Origin: Opitutus sp. GAS368 | Lineage (GTDB): Bacteria > Verrucomicrobiota > Verrucomicrobiia > Opitutales > UBA953 | Assembly (NCBI GenBank): GCA_945866215.1 | Contig: CAMBGQ010000013.1 | Location: 1-41,298, forward strand | DNA: 41,298 bases | Direction: 5' to 3' | Shown here: positions 33,093-41,298 of the stretch, piece after piece | How positions within the stretch are numbered: the first letter of the stretch is position 1 | Layout of the letters: each line of letters starts with the position of its first letter | The notes under the pieces: generated by a model | Told to the model about the DNA's origin: nothing | What the model saw: the letters and a program-made list of their open reading frames with translations, nothing else | The model's database searches: none | Made by a program: the position numbers and the translations under genes

Positions 33093-33487
33093 AGCAGAAA
33101 TCCATGCGCGTCACGTCCCCGCGCCTGGCGATGCTCAAGGCCCTCGCCTCAGCCAAGCACCCCCTCAGCGCAGAGCAGGTCCATGTGGCCGCCGGCGACG
33201 ATAAGCTCGATCTCGTGACGGTCTACCGCAGCCTCGGTGCCATGGACGACGCTGGCATCGTCCAGCGCCACCCGCTCGAACGCGGGCGCAGCCTCTACGC
33301 CCTCGTCACCCCGGGCCACCATCATCACCATGTCATCTGCCGGCGTTGCGGAAAGATCGAGCGCCTGCCCGGCTGCGATACCTCGCGCCTCGAGGCCGCC
33401 GCCCGCACCAAGGGTTACGGCGAGCTGACCCATGTCATGGAGATCTACGGTATCTGCCCGGCCTGCATCCCCTCTTCCCATGCCTGA
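33089..33487 (+). CDS. Fur-family metal-responsive repressor
   Basis: A 132-residue Fur-superfamily regulator. The winged helix reads VTSPRLAMLKALASAKHPLSAEQV then DLVTVYRSLGAMDDAGIV (recognition helix). The dimer part has GHHHHHVICRRCGKIERLPGCD, with a His-rich metal site and the first CxxC, and a second CxxC in GICPAC; both structural-zinc pairs are intact. It could be Fur, Zur or PerR; this cannot be settled by eye. ATG 33089 is chosen because homology begins just after it. It overlaps the next gene by eight bases and is coupled to a short upstream ORF. Confidence 0.85.
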   Translation: MKQKSMRVTSPRLAMLKALASAKHPLSAEQVHVAAGDDKLDLVTVYRSLGAMDDAGIVQRHPLERGRSLYALVTPGHHHHHVICRRCGKIERLPGCDTSRLEAAARTKGYGELTHVMEIYGICPACIPSSHA

Positions 33488-35171
33488 TTTTCCTCGTACC
33501 GCCTTCTTGCTCGGAGCCGGCCTCGGCACGCGCCTACGTCCGCTCACCGAAAACTGCCCCAAGCCCCTGCTGCCGATCGGCGGTCGGCCCATGGTGCTCC
33601 AGGCGATGGAGAAGTTGCGGGCCGCCGGCACGCGCCGCTTCCTAATCAACACGCACCACCGCCCCGAAGCGTGGGCGCTCGCCTTCCCCGATGGACGCTT
33701 CGGTGACGCCGAAGTGAAGCTCGTCCATGAACCGGTCCTGCTGGAGACCGGTGGAGGCCTCGCAAACATCGCTGGCCTGCTGGGCGAAGAAGACGCGGAC
33801 CTCGTCGTCTGGAATGGCGATATCCTCTCCAGCTGCGACATCGCCGCCGCCGTCGCGCACCATCGTGCCAACGGCGGCGCCGCGACGCTGGTCGTCCGCG
33901 AACAAGGGCCAAACCGGAACGTCCGCATCACCGACGAAGGTTTCGTCACCGACCTGCGCGACCGCGTCGGCACGACCGATCCCGCCTACCAATACGCCGG
34001 CATCTGCGTCGCCACCAAGGCCTTCGTCCAGGGCGTGCCCCCGGCGACCGAATCGCTCGTCGAACATTTCCTCCGCTGCCTCCAGGCCGAAGCCGGCAGC
34101 ATCCAGGGCTTCCTCGACGCCTCCCCGCACTGGCACGACCTTGGCACCATCGAGGAATTCGAGCGCGTCAAGGCCGAGCAGGAAAGGCCCGTGCGCGGCG
34201 CGATCACTTCGGCCGAGGCCGCCCGTGCCCACGGCTACGAACTCGCGGCGGGCGACGAAGTCCTCAAGGGGGGCTCCGGCCGCAGGTTCCACCGCGTAAG
34301 GAAGTCCACCGGTGAATCCGCCGTGCTCTGCGTCTATGATGATTCTCGCCCCGAGAACCTGCTGTATGGCGACATCGCGGGAGTCATGCGCGACAAGATC
34401 GGCGTCCAGGTCCCGCAAGTCCTCGCAGAAGACAAGGCTGCGGGCGTGCTGGTGCTGGAGGACCTCGGCGACAGCGACCTCTGTTCGCTCACCCAGGGTC
34501 CGGAGTTCCCATGGACGGCCTTCGCCTCGGCGCTCGAGCAAGTTGCCGGCCTGCATCGCCATGGTGTCGATGGCTTCGCCGGGTCGGGCATCACGCTCAT
34601 GGAGGCGTTCGGCCCGAATCTCTACCAATGGGAACGGCAGTATTTCCAAGATAACGTCCTCGGCGGCCGGCGGCCGGACCGCGCCGTGGCGGACGAGATG
34701 GCTTCCCTCGCGAAGCAGCTGATGGGCCAGCCCGTCGTCACGATTCACCGCGACTTCCAGTCCCAAAACATCATGGTGCGCGAGGGTTCGGCCTGGCTCG
34801 TCGATCTCCAGGGCCTGCGCCACGGCTGCATGTTCTACGACTACGCCTCGCTCGCCTTCGACCCCTACCTCACGCGACCGGACATGGACCTCTGGCGAAT
34901 CGAGATCGAGGACCACGCACGCGAAGTCTCCGGCTGGAACGGCTCCAGCGACGAGTTCTCGCACCTCTTCCACGTCGCCGCGACGCAGCGCCTCCTCCAA
35001 GCCTGCGGCGCCTACGCCTTCCTCGGCCACAAGAAGGGCCGGCCGGAATACCTCGCGCACCTGCCGCAAGGCCTGCGCAACCTGACGATCGCCGCCTCCC
35101 TCTGCGGGAGACGCCGGCTCGCCCGGTTGGCGGAAGACCTCGCCGGCGCCCCGGCGAAGGTCAGCCGTTGA
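33480..35171 (+). CDS. fused sugar-1-phosphate nucleotidyltransferase and sugar kinase, MurU-AmgK-like
   Basis: A 563-residue two-domain protein. Residues 1-230 are a nucleotidyltransferase: [24 protein letters not shown] near residues 12-35, then VWNGDIL for metal binding. Residues about 240-563 are an aminoglycoside-phosphotransferase/choline-kinase-like domain: VLVLEDLGD, Brenner motif HRDFQSQN (H423, D425, N430) and VDLQG (D442). Separate proteins of these two types, AmgK (anomeric MurNAc/GlcNAc kinase) and MurU (MurNAc-1-P uridylyltransferase), act in sequence in Pseudomonas peptidoglycan recycling. The fusion suggests both steps in one chain; substrate is inference. The start at 33480 overlaps the Fur-family gene by eight bases; the end overlaps glyS by 11 bases on the opposite strand. 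Confidence 0.82.
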   Translation: MPDFPRTAFLLGAGLGTRLRPLTENCPKPLLPIGGRPMVLQAMEKLRAAGTRRFLINTHHRPEAWALAFPDGRFGDAEVKLVHEPVLLETGGGLANIAGLLGEEDADLVVWNGDILSSCDIAAAVAHHRANGGAATLVVREQGPNRNVRITDEGFVTDLRDRVGTTDPAYQYAGICVATKAFVQGVPPATESLVEHFLRCLQAEAGSIQGFLDASPHWHDLGTIEEFERVKAEQERPVRGAITSAEAARAHGYELAAGDEVLKGGSGRRFHRVRKSTGESAVLCVYDDSRPENLLYGDIAGVMRDKIGVQVPQVLAEDKAAGVLVLEDLGDSDLCSLTQGPEFPWTAFASALEQVAGLHRHGVDGFAGSGITLMEAFGPNLYQWERQYFQDNVLGGRRPDRAVADEMASLAKQLMGQPVVTIHRDFQSQNIMVREGSAWLVDLQGLRHGCMFYDYASLAFDPYLTRPDMDLWRIEIEDHAREVSGWNGSSDEFSHLFHVAATQRLLQACGAYAFLGHKKGRPEYLAHLPQGLRNLTIAASLCGRRRLARLAEDLAGAPAKVSR

Positions 35172-36663
35172 CCTTATCGTCGAGGAAGCGGACGACCTCG
35201 TCCTCGGTCATGCGCACCTGCGCCAGCGTATCGCGGTCGCGGACGGTGACGCCGGCCCCCTTCTCAATCGTCTCGAAATCGATCGTGATTCCATAGGGCG
35301 TGCCGATCTCGTCCTGCCGACGATAACGCCGGCCGATGGCGCCGGCGGCGTCATAGAAGACGTTGTGGCGCTGCTTGAGACGACGGTAAAGGGCTTCGGC
35401 GCGTTCGACCAACTCGGGCTTATTCTTTACCAACGGGAAGACCGCCGCCTTAAACGGAGCCACGCGGGCGGGCAGGCGGAGCACGGTGCGCTTCTCGCCT
35501 TCAACCTCATCCTCATGGTAGGCCGTCGTCAGGAGGGCGAGGAACACGCGGTCGACGCCGACGGACGGCTCGATGACGTGCGGGATATAGCGGGCCTTGG
35601 CGGCTTCGTCGAACCAGTCGAGCTTCTGGCCCGACACGTTGCTGTGCTGGGTCAGGTCGAAGTCGCCGCGGGCGGCGACGCCTTGGAGCTCCTGCACGCC
35701 GAAGGGGAACTCGAACATGATGTCCGTGGTGCCCTTTGAATAATGGGCGAGCTTCTCGGTCGGGTGCGGGTAGAGGGAGAGCTTGGCGCGAGGGATGCCG
35801 ATGGACTCGAACCAAGCCAAGCAGCTCTCGATCCAATCCTGATGGGCCGCGGCCCAGTCGGAGGCCGGTGAGATGAAGTACTCGATCTCCATCTGCTCGA
35901 ACTCGCGGGAGCGGAAGATGAAGTTGCGCGGATTGATTTCGTTACGGAACGCCTTGCCGATTTGGGCGATGCCGAAGGGCATTTTGACGCGCCCGGTGTC
36001 GACGACGTTCTTGAAGTTGATGAAGATGCCCTGCGCGGTCTCCGGGCGGAGGTAAGCGGTGGCCGACGCGTCCTGCATGGCGCCGACGTAGGTCTGGAAC
36101 ATCATGTTGAACGAACGGGGCGGCGTAAGCGAACCTGGCTTACCGGTGGCAGGCGAAGGGATGAGCGCGTGCTCTTCGGGCTTGGCTTCCGTGTAGTCCT
36201 TGAGCACGACCGGCTCGAGCGCTCCCTGCTTGGCGAGCTTGCGCTTCAGGTCGCTAGCCATCTCCTCGGCCTTGGCCTGCATGCCATCGTCTTCAAGGAC
36301 GGCGACGTAGCCGATGGTCTCACCGGCGACGCGCACCGGGGCGAAGAAAAGCTGGTCGGCGCGGTAGCGCATCTTGGATTCCTTACAGTCGACGAGCGGG
36401 TCGGTGAAGTTTTCGATGTGGCCTGAGGCCTTCCAAGTCGTCGGGTGGTGGATGATCGAGGAGTCGAGGCCGACGATGTCATCGCGGCGGTGCACGAAAT
36501 CCTGCCACCAGGCCTGCTTGATATTGTTCTTTAGCTCGACGCCCAGGGGACCGTAGTCGAAGAAGCCGTTGAAGCCGCCGTAGATGTCGGAAGAGGGAAA
36601 GACGAACCCGCGCCGTTTGCACAGGTTGATGATGGATTCCATCTTGTCGGTCGGGTCGGCCAT
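35161..36663 (-). CDS. glyS: glycine-tRNA ligase, homodimeric type
   Basis: A 500-residue class II synthetase of the alpha2 (eukaryote/Gram-positive-like) type, not the alpha2-beta2 GlyQ-GlyS form. Markers: [26 protein letters not shown] at the N-terminus, motif 2 region [15 protein letters not shown] and [25 protein letters not shown], and a C-terminal anticodon-binding domain ([26 protein letters not shown]). The ATG at 36663 is natural. A purine-rich AGGAGAGGG lies about 15-20 bases upstream, one of the few SD-like strings in the window but too distant to be typical. The 3' end overlaps the MurU-AmgK-like gene by 11 bases. Confidence 0.95.
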   Translation of the reverse strand: MADPTDKMESIINLCKRRGFVFPSSDIYGGFNGFFDYGPLGVELKNNIKQAWWQDFVHRRDDIVGLDSSIIHHPTTWKASGHIENFTDPLVDCKESKMRYRADQLFFAPVRVAGETIGYVAVLEDDGMQAKAEEMASDLKRKLAKQGALEPVVLKDYTEAKPEEHALIPSPATGKPGSLTPPRSFNMMFQTYVGAMQDASATAYLRPETAQGIFINFKNVVDTGRVKMPFGIAQIGKAFRNEINPRNFIFRSREFEQMEIEYFISPASDWAAAHQDWIESCLAWFESIGIPRAKLSLYPHPTEKLAHYSKGTTDIMFEFPFGVQELQGVAARGDFDLTQHSNVSGQKLDWFDEAAKARYIPHVIEPSVGVDRVFLALLTTAYHEDEVEGEKRTVLRLPARVAPFKAAVFPLVKNKPELVERAEALYRRLKQRHNVFYDAAGAIGRRYRRQDEIGTPYGITIDFETIEKGAGVTVRDRDTLAQVRMTEDEVVRFLDDKVNG

Positions 36664-36720
36664 GGCTGGTAAAGTCCCTCTCCTATCCCCGCTCTGGGGG
36701 TCCGCCGCAAGCCTGTTCCC

Positions 36721-37656
36721 TCAGCGGGGGCGCGGCTCGGTGGTCAGCCCCGCCGCCTTCTTGGACCACGCCTTAGCCGCGGCGGAGATGGCGCGGAAGA
36801 GATCCGAGAACTCCGCCGACGCCCCGTTTAGCCGGTCTTGCGAAGCCTCGAGCGAGGCGGAAAAGGCGGCCAGCGCCGCGCCGGCGTCAGCGAGGCGAAC
36901 CTGCAGGAGAGCCAGCGTCTCGTCATCCATCTTACGGTCGGCCGCCTCGACAGCCTCGCGCAAACGGGCGCAGGTGGCGGCCAGCTGCGCGCTCTGGGCG
37001 ACCAGCGCGTCCTTGTCGGTCGCCGCGCAGACCGCGGCGGTGCGGCGGACGAGCATCGCAGAGAAACGCGCGGCTCGCTCGGGATCGGTCGCGTCGTGGA
37101 AACCTTCGAGGTCGCGTTCGAGCTCCGCGGCGAGGCCGACCAAATCCTTTTCGGCGAGGGACTCAAGCTGCTGAACGAACCCGGTGAGCTTGGCTTGCAT
37201 GTTGCTATTGAGCGGCGGGATCTCGTCGTCGGCCATTGGCCCGGGGGCGGCGGCGGCTTCATCCCAGATGAGTTCGACCTGCAGGAGGCCGGAGGCCGGG
37301 CTCACCGCGACCAGGCGGACGCGCAGGCCCTTCGCGACCTCGGCGCGGAGCCGATCGCCGCGCAACCGATCGGCGAAACCACGATCCTGCAGGGTCGCCG
37401 GGTCGAGGCTCAGGCGGACGACGGGACGGAGCAGGCCTTCGGCGTCCGCATCCAGGCCGATGGAAGCGACCTGCCCGACCGTCACGCCCTGGACGCGGAC
37501 AGGCGTGCCGGAGGAGATGCCTTCGACCGAGAAGACCGGGCGGAAGACCACGGGGATGAGCGGGGCCGACCAGGCGCGCCACCAGGCGAAGCCCGACCAC
37601 AGCACGGCCACGCCGAGCACGGCCAGCAGCACGCCGCCGAGGCCGCGCCGGCTCAT
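36721..37656 (-). CDS. MCE/MlaD-family lipid-binding protein, membrane-anchored
   Basis: A 311-residue protein: cytoplasmic SRRGLG, one membrane anchor (about residues 6-25), then an MCE domain (residues about 34-120; PVFSVEGISSGTPVRVQGVTVGQVASIGL, with the typical G-x-x-V-x-x-x-G-V-x-V-G-x-V pattern) and a long helical, Ala-rich C-terminus. MCE proteins form hexameric lipid conduits between membranes, usually with MlaE/MlaF partners; none is nearby. The ATG overlaps the pheA stop by four bases, so it is coupled to pheA. ATG 37656 is preferred over an in-frame codon at 37701 that lies within pheA. Confidence 0.83.
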   Translation of the reverse strand: MSRRGLGGVLLAVLGVAVLWSGFAWWRAWSAPLIPVVFRPVFSVEGISSGTPVRVQGVTVGQVASIGLDADAEGLLRPVVRLSLDPATLQDRGFADRLRGDRLRAEVAKGLRVRLVAVSPASGLLQVELIWDEAAAAPGPMADDEIPPLNSNMQAKLTGFVQQLESLAEKDLVGLAAELERDLEGFHDATDPERAARFSAMLVRRTAAVCAATDKDALVAQSAQLAATCARLREAVEAADRKMDDETLALLQVRLADAGAALAAFSASLEASQDRLNGASAEFSDLFRAISAAAKAWSKKAAGLTTEPRPR

Positions 37657-38720
37657 CCGGCGGACTGCGGATAGCTGCCCAGCCACTTGACCACTTCGCA
37701 ACGACCCTTGAGTTCGGTGACGGCGGCCTGCACGGCGGCGGTGTCCCAGTGTCCCGGGAAGTCGATGAAGAAGAGGTATTCCCAGGCGCGGCGGTGGCTC
37801 GGTCGGGATTCGATGCGAATCAGGTTGATGCCGCGGTCAGAGAAAGCGGCCAACGCGCCTTGGAGTGCACCCGGCTCGTGCTTGAGCGTGAGCACCACGC
37901 TCGTGACCTCATCCGTGGCGCCGACGGTGTTGGCGGCCTTGGCAATGACGAAGAAGCGCGTGGCATTATCGCGGCGGTCCTGGATGCCGCGGGCGAGGAT
38001 GGGCACGCCACGAGACTCGGCGGCGACGGCGGAGGCGACCGCAGCCTGGCCTTGCGGCTCGCGCGCCACGAGCTCGACGGCCGCGGCGGTGCTATCAGTC
38101 TCGATGAGTACGGCGGCGGGGACATGCCGCGCAAGCCAGCCCCGGCACTGCGCAAGGGCGATGTCCTTCGAGAGGATCTTCTTCACCTGCTCGAGCGGGC
38201 CTTGGCCGACGAGGCACTGTTCGACGGAAAGGGTGACCTGGGCCACGACCTTCAGGTCCGATTCCGCGAGGAGGTCGAGGGAGTGGCTGACCACGCCTTC
38301 GGTGGAATTCTCGACCGGGACGACGCCGTAGGAAGCCTCGCCGGATTCAACGGCGGCGAAGATATCACCGATGGCGCGGAGGGGGAGCGACGGCACGCTG
38401 GTGCCGAAAGCCCGAATCTGCGCCTGCTGGGTGAAGGAGCCTTCGGGGCCGAGGTAGGCGACCGGGTCGGCGATCTGGGCGCCGATGGAAAGGGAGATGA
38501 TCTCGCGGTAGACGGCGCGGAGGCCGGAAGCTGGAATCGCCGGCGCGGCGGCGGTGATGGCGCGGAGCAGCTGCTCTTCGCGCTGCGGCGCGTAGACCGG
38601 TGCGCCCGCCTTGAGCTTCGCCTCGCCGATGGCCCGGGCCACCTGGAGGCGCTCGCCGAGCAGCTTGAGAATTTCGCGGTCGATGCGGTCGACCTCGCGG
38701 CGATGGTCTTCGAGGCTCAT
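37653..38720 (-). CDS. pheA: bifunctional chorismate mutase/prephenate dehydratase (P-protein)
   Basis: A 355-residue P-protein. Residues 1-85 are an AroQ-type chorismate mutase (HRREVDRIDREILKLLGERL). Residues about 88-265 are prephenate dehydratase with YLGPEGSFTQQA, VENSTEGVVSHSLDLL and DNATRFFVI. Residues about 275-350 are an ACT domain with HEPGALQGALAAF and the ESRPS phenylalanine-binding motif, so feedback inhibition by Phe is expected. It converts chorismate to phenylpyruvate. Its start overlaps the scpB stop and its stop overlaps the MCE gene start, both by four bases, forming the scpB-pheA-MCE operon. Confidence 0.96.
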   Translation of the reverse strand: MSLEDHRREVDRIDREILKLLGERLQVARAIGEAKLKAGAPVYAPQREEQLLRAITAAAPAIPASGLRAVYREIISLSIGAQIADPVAYLGPEGSFTQQAQIRAFGTSVPSLPLRAIGDIFAAVESGEASYGVVPVENSTEGVVSHSLDLLAESDLKVVAQVTLSVEQCLVGQGPLEQVKKILSKDIALAQCRGWLARHVPAAVLIETDSTAAAVELVAREPQGQAAVASAVAAESRGVPILARGIQDRRDNATRFFVIAKAANTVGATDEVTSVVLTLKHEPGALQGALAAFSDRGINLIRIESRPSHRRAWEYLFFIDFPGHWDTAAVQAAVTELKGRCEVVKWLGSYPQSAG

Positions 38721-39460
38721 GCGGAGGGCGTCTCGTCTTCAGGCGGCAAACCGACATCGGTGTCGCCCACTTGGACCGGAGTGGTCGCGCGGGTGATCCA
38801 TTCGGAAATCTGGGCGGGCGAAAGGACGTCGGAGGCCGGCAGTTCGCCGAGCGAGCGCAGGCCGGTGAAGTCGAGGAACTTGTCGGTCGTGCCGTATTGG
38901 ATCGGACGGCCCGGCAACTCGGCGCGACCGGTGACGGCCACGAGCTCGAGCTCGAGCAGGCGGTTCAGGGCGCTGTCGACGGAGACGCCGCGAATGGCTT
39001 CCATCTCTGAGCGGATGACGGGCTGCCGGTAGGCGACGATGGAGAGCGTCTCGAGGGAGGCCGGACTTAGCCGCTGCGGGCGAGGCTCGCCGCGCAAGAG
39101 GCGGACCCAGTCGGAGTAGGCCGGCGAAATCACCAGCCGGAAGCCCTCGGGTCCCTGCAGGATGCGGCACGCATCATTGGCTTCGCGCATCTCGGCCTCG
39201 AGGGCGTCGACCGCTTCGCGGATCTGCGTGGCCGTGAGCAACGTCGGGACCTGGTCGATGATGTCCTGGATGATTTCCTGCACGGGCGGTGTCGCCGGAA
39301 CGATTGTCGGTTCGCCAGCCGCTTCCAGGAGGTCGGGTTGCTGGGCGGCGGCCGCCTGGGCATGGTAACGCTGGACGACCTTCTGGATGTCCTTGATGGA
39401 CACCGCCTCGGAGGTCGAGAACAGGAGGGCCTTGATGATTTTCTTAAGGTTGAATTCCAC
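38717..39460 (-). CDS. scpB: segregation and condensation protein B
   Basis: A 247-residue ScpB: two winged-helix domains, the first starting NLKKIIKALLFSTSEAVSIKDI and the second around LSPASLETLSIVAYRQPVIRSEMEAIRGV. ScpB binds ScpA and the SMC heads in chromosome condensation. It carries an extra Ala/Gln/Pro-rich insert near residues 33-65 not found in short ScpBs. The start appears to be GTG at 39460; the leader is pyrimidine-rich. scpA is not in the window. It is divergent from ilvD across 117 bases. Confidence 0.93.
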   Translation of the reverse strand: MEFNLKKIIKALLFSTSEAVSIKDIQKVVQRYHAQAAAAQQPDLLEAAGEPTIVPATPPVQEIIQDIIDQVPTLLTATQIREAVDALEAEMREANDACRILQGPEGFRLVISPAYSDWVRLLRGEPRPQRLSPASLETLSIVAYRQPVIRSEMEAIRGVSVDSALNRLLELELVAVTGRAELPGRPIQYGTTDKFLDFTGLRSLGELPASDVLSPAQISEWITRATTPVQVGDTDVGLPPEDETPSA

Positions 39461-39577
39461 GGGGCGGAGGGGCTTAAATCGGGTTGTCGGGAGCGAAGGG
39501 GCGGTTCAGTGTCCGCTCCCTGCCCTCTTATTAAGAGACACCCACCGACTGACAACCGCAGACTTTTCCCTCCCATC

Positions 39578-41266
39578 ATGACTGACGCCAACCCCAGCCG
39601 CCAACACTCCGCCATCGTCGTGGATGGCCCCGATCGCGCCCCCAGCCGAGCCATGCTCCGGGCCGTAGGATTCACCGATGCGGATTTCGGTAAGCCCATC
39701 GTGGGCGTCGCCTCGACTTGGTCGATGGTCACCCCCTGCAACATGCACATCAACCGCCTGGCGGACGAAGCCGTCAAGGGCGCCGATGCAGCCGGGGGCA
39801 AGGCGGTCATCTTTTGCACCATCACCGTCTCGGATGGCATCTCGATGGGCACCCCCGGCATGCGCTACTCGCTGGTCTCACGGGAGATCATCGCGGACTC
39901 CATCGAGGCAGTGACCGGCGCCGAGGGTTTCGACGGGCTCGTCGCCATCGGCGGCTGCGACAAGAATATGCCCGGCTGCGCCATCGCCATGGCACGCCTC
40001 AACCGCCCGTCCGTCTTCGTGTACGGTGGCACCATCGTCCCCGGCCTGCACCGCGGCCAATCAGCCGATATCGTCACCGTCTTCGAAGCCGTCGGCAAGC
40101 ACGCCGGCAAGCAGATCAGCGAAGGTGAGCTCAAAGAGATCGAGGTCTGCTCGATTCCCGGCGAGGGCTCGTGCGGCGGCATGTATACCGCCAACACCAT
40201 GGCTTCCGCGATCGAAGCACTCGGCCTCAGCCTGCCGGACAGCTCGGCGCAGCTGGCGAACTCCCAGGCGAAGCTCGCCGATTGCGAACGTGCCGGCAAG
40301 GCCGTCCTGGAACTGATCAAACGCAACATCCGTCCGTCCGACATCCTTTCCAAGGAAGCGTTCGAGAACGCCATCACCGTCGTCATCGCCCTCGGCGGTT
40401 CGACGAACGCTGTACTCCACCTGATTGCGATGGCGCATTCTGCCGGCATCAGGCTCACCCTCGAGGACTTCGAGCGGGTCGGCCGTCGCGTGCCGGTGCT
40501 CGCCGACCTCAAGCCGAGCGGAAAATACAACATGGCACACTTCGTCCGCATCGGCGGCCTCCAGCCGTTGCTCAAGATGCTCCTCGATCAGGGTCTCCTG
40601 CATGGGCACTGCATGACCGTCACCGGCAAGACCGTCGCCGAGAACCTCGCGCACGTCGGCAGCTACGCCGCGGACCAAGACGTCGTCCGTCCCTTCTCCA
40701 ACCCGATCAAGGCCGACAGCCATCTACGCATCCTGCGCGGCAACCTCGCCCCGGAAGGTTCCGTCGCCAAGATCTCCGGCAAGGAAGGCAACGCCTTCAC
40801 CGGCAAGGCCATCGTCTACGAATCCGAAGAAGCCTCGCTCCGCGGCATCCTCGACGGCGAGGTCAAGGACGGCCACGTCATCGTCATCCGTAACGAAGGT
40901 CCCAAGGGCGGACCCGGCATGCGCGAGATGCTCGGACCCACCAGCGCCGTCATGGGCAAGGGCCTCGGCAAGACCGTCGCGCTGATTACCGACGGGCGCT
41001 TCTCCGGCGGCTCTCACGGCTTCGTGGTCGGCCACATCACCCCCGAGGCCGCCGTCGGCGGCGTGCTCGCGGTCGTGAAGAACGGAGACACCATCACCAT
41101 CGATTCACAGAAGAATGAAATCAACCTGGTCGTCCCGGCCGCGGAGATTGCGACACGCCTAAAGTCTTGGAAGGCCTCACCCTGCAAGGAGAAGCGCGGC
41201 ACCCTCGCTAAATACGCCAAGCTCGTGTCCTCGGCCTCCGAAGGCGCCATCACCGACGGCGACTAA
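39578..41266 (+). CDS. ilvD: dihydroxy-acid dehydratase
   Basis: A 562-residue IlvD. Three cluster cysteines are visible: C54 in TPCN, C127 in GGCDKNMPGC and C199 in GSCGGMYTANTM; the C-terminus has GPKGGPGMREML and TDGRFSGGSHG. It makes 2-keto acids from dihydroxy acids in valine, leucine and isoleucine synthesis and needs an Fe-S cluster. The ATG at 39578 is chosen because homology starts a few codons later; the frame upstream to 39338 lies opposite scpB and is not coding. The SD-less leader is pyrimidine-rich (TTTTCCCTCCCATC). The window ends 32 bases after the stop. Confidence 0.95.
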   Translation: MTDANPSRQHSAIVVDGPDRAPSRAMLRAVGFTDADFGKPIVGVASTWSMVTPCNMHINRLADEAVKGADAAGGKAVIFCTITVSDGISMGTPGMRYSLVSREIIADSIEAVTGAEGFDGLVAIGGCDKNMPGCAIAMARLNRPSVFVYGGTIVPGLHRGQSADIVTVFEAVGKHAGKQISEGELKEIEVCSIPGEGSCGGMYTANTMASAIEALGLSLPDSSAQLANSQAKLADCERAGKAVLELIKRNIRPSDILSKEAFENAITVVIALGGSTNAVLHLIAMAHSAGIRLTLEDFERVGRRVPVLADLKPSGKYNMAHFVRIGGLQPLLKMLLDQGLLHGHCMTVTGKTVAENLAHVGSYAADQDVVRPFSNPIKADSHLRILRGNLAPEGSVAKISGKEGNAFTGKAIVYESEEASLRGILDGEVKDGHVIVIRNEGPKGGPGMREMLGPTSAVMGKGLGKTVALITDGRFSGGSHGFVVGHITPEAAVGGVLAVVKNGDTITIDSQKNEINLVVPAAEIATRLKSWKASPCKEKRGTLAKYAKLVSSASEGAITDGD

Positions 41267-41298
41267 GGTCTTCACCTGAGCGGAAATGAAAGGGCGGA

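Noticed and set aside
39505-39534. Promoter for ilvD (TTCAGT, 18 bases, TATTAA)
   Set aside because: Matches are too weak (3/6 and 4/6) to list as a feature.

Overview
The window is a GC-rich bacterial chromosome segment, densely coded on both strands, with no phage, IS or CRISPR. Gene content and style suggest a Verrucomicrobiota member, perhaps Opitutales-like. The clues are secreted sugar-epimerase, ThuA and esterase genes, a Bacteroidetes-style dihydroorotase with a Gln-x-His metal motif, homodimeric GlyRS, GatCAB, and an almost complete lack of Shine-Dalgarno sequences. The phylum is an inference; no rRNA or other marker is present to fix it.

Left part (1-13.7 kb): mostly single genes separated by roomy gaps. 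In order: the N-terminus of a YraN/UPF0102 protein, a secreted sugar isomerase/epimerase, a Tat-exported intradiol dioxygenase, NAD+ DNA ligase (ligA) overlapping an ankyrin protein, a secreted alpha/beta-hydrolase esterase, a phosphoserine phosphatase, a ThuA protein, an SRPBCC protein, an unknown gene, dihydroorotase (pyrC), tRNA-guanine transglycosylase (tgt), an IscA/ErpA-type Fe-S protein and tRNA-Val(CAC). The gaps hold two repeat systems. One is REP/BIME-like: a GTAG tetranucleotide followed by a palindrome, usually paired head to head. The other is a mosaic of period-7 (heptad) tandem units built into nested inverted repeats. Neither was seen to the right of 13.7 kb.

Middle (13.9-28.4 kb): a small unknown gene and corA, then a long minus-strand translation cluster rpmI-rplT, pheS-pheT-gatC-gatA-gatB-(Mpv17-like membrane protein)-priA. 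Facing away from it on the plus strand are a peroxiredoxin-like gene, infC and an N-acetylmuramoyl-L-alanine amidase. infC has therefore been separated from its usual partners rpmI-rplT.

Right part (28.4-41.3 kb): ribosomal protein S1 with six S1 domains, a cardiolipin synthase, metX, a Fur-family regulator with a short coupled upstream ORF, a fused sugar-1-phosphate nucleotidyltransferase/sugar kinase resembling MurU+AmgK of peptidoglycan recycling, GlyRS, the scpB-pheA-MCE operon (ATGA overlaps), and ilvD. The amidase, the MurU-AmgK-like fusion, cardiolipin synthase and MCE protein are envelope functions; pheA, metX, ilvD and serB are amino-acid biosynthesis.

The most unusual observations are the nested heptad-repeat mosaics, the loss of structural zinc ligands in both LigA and Tgt, the MurU-AmgK-like fusion, the uORF coupled to the Fur-family gene, and pyrimidine- or A-rich SD-less leaders.
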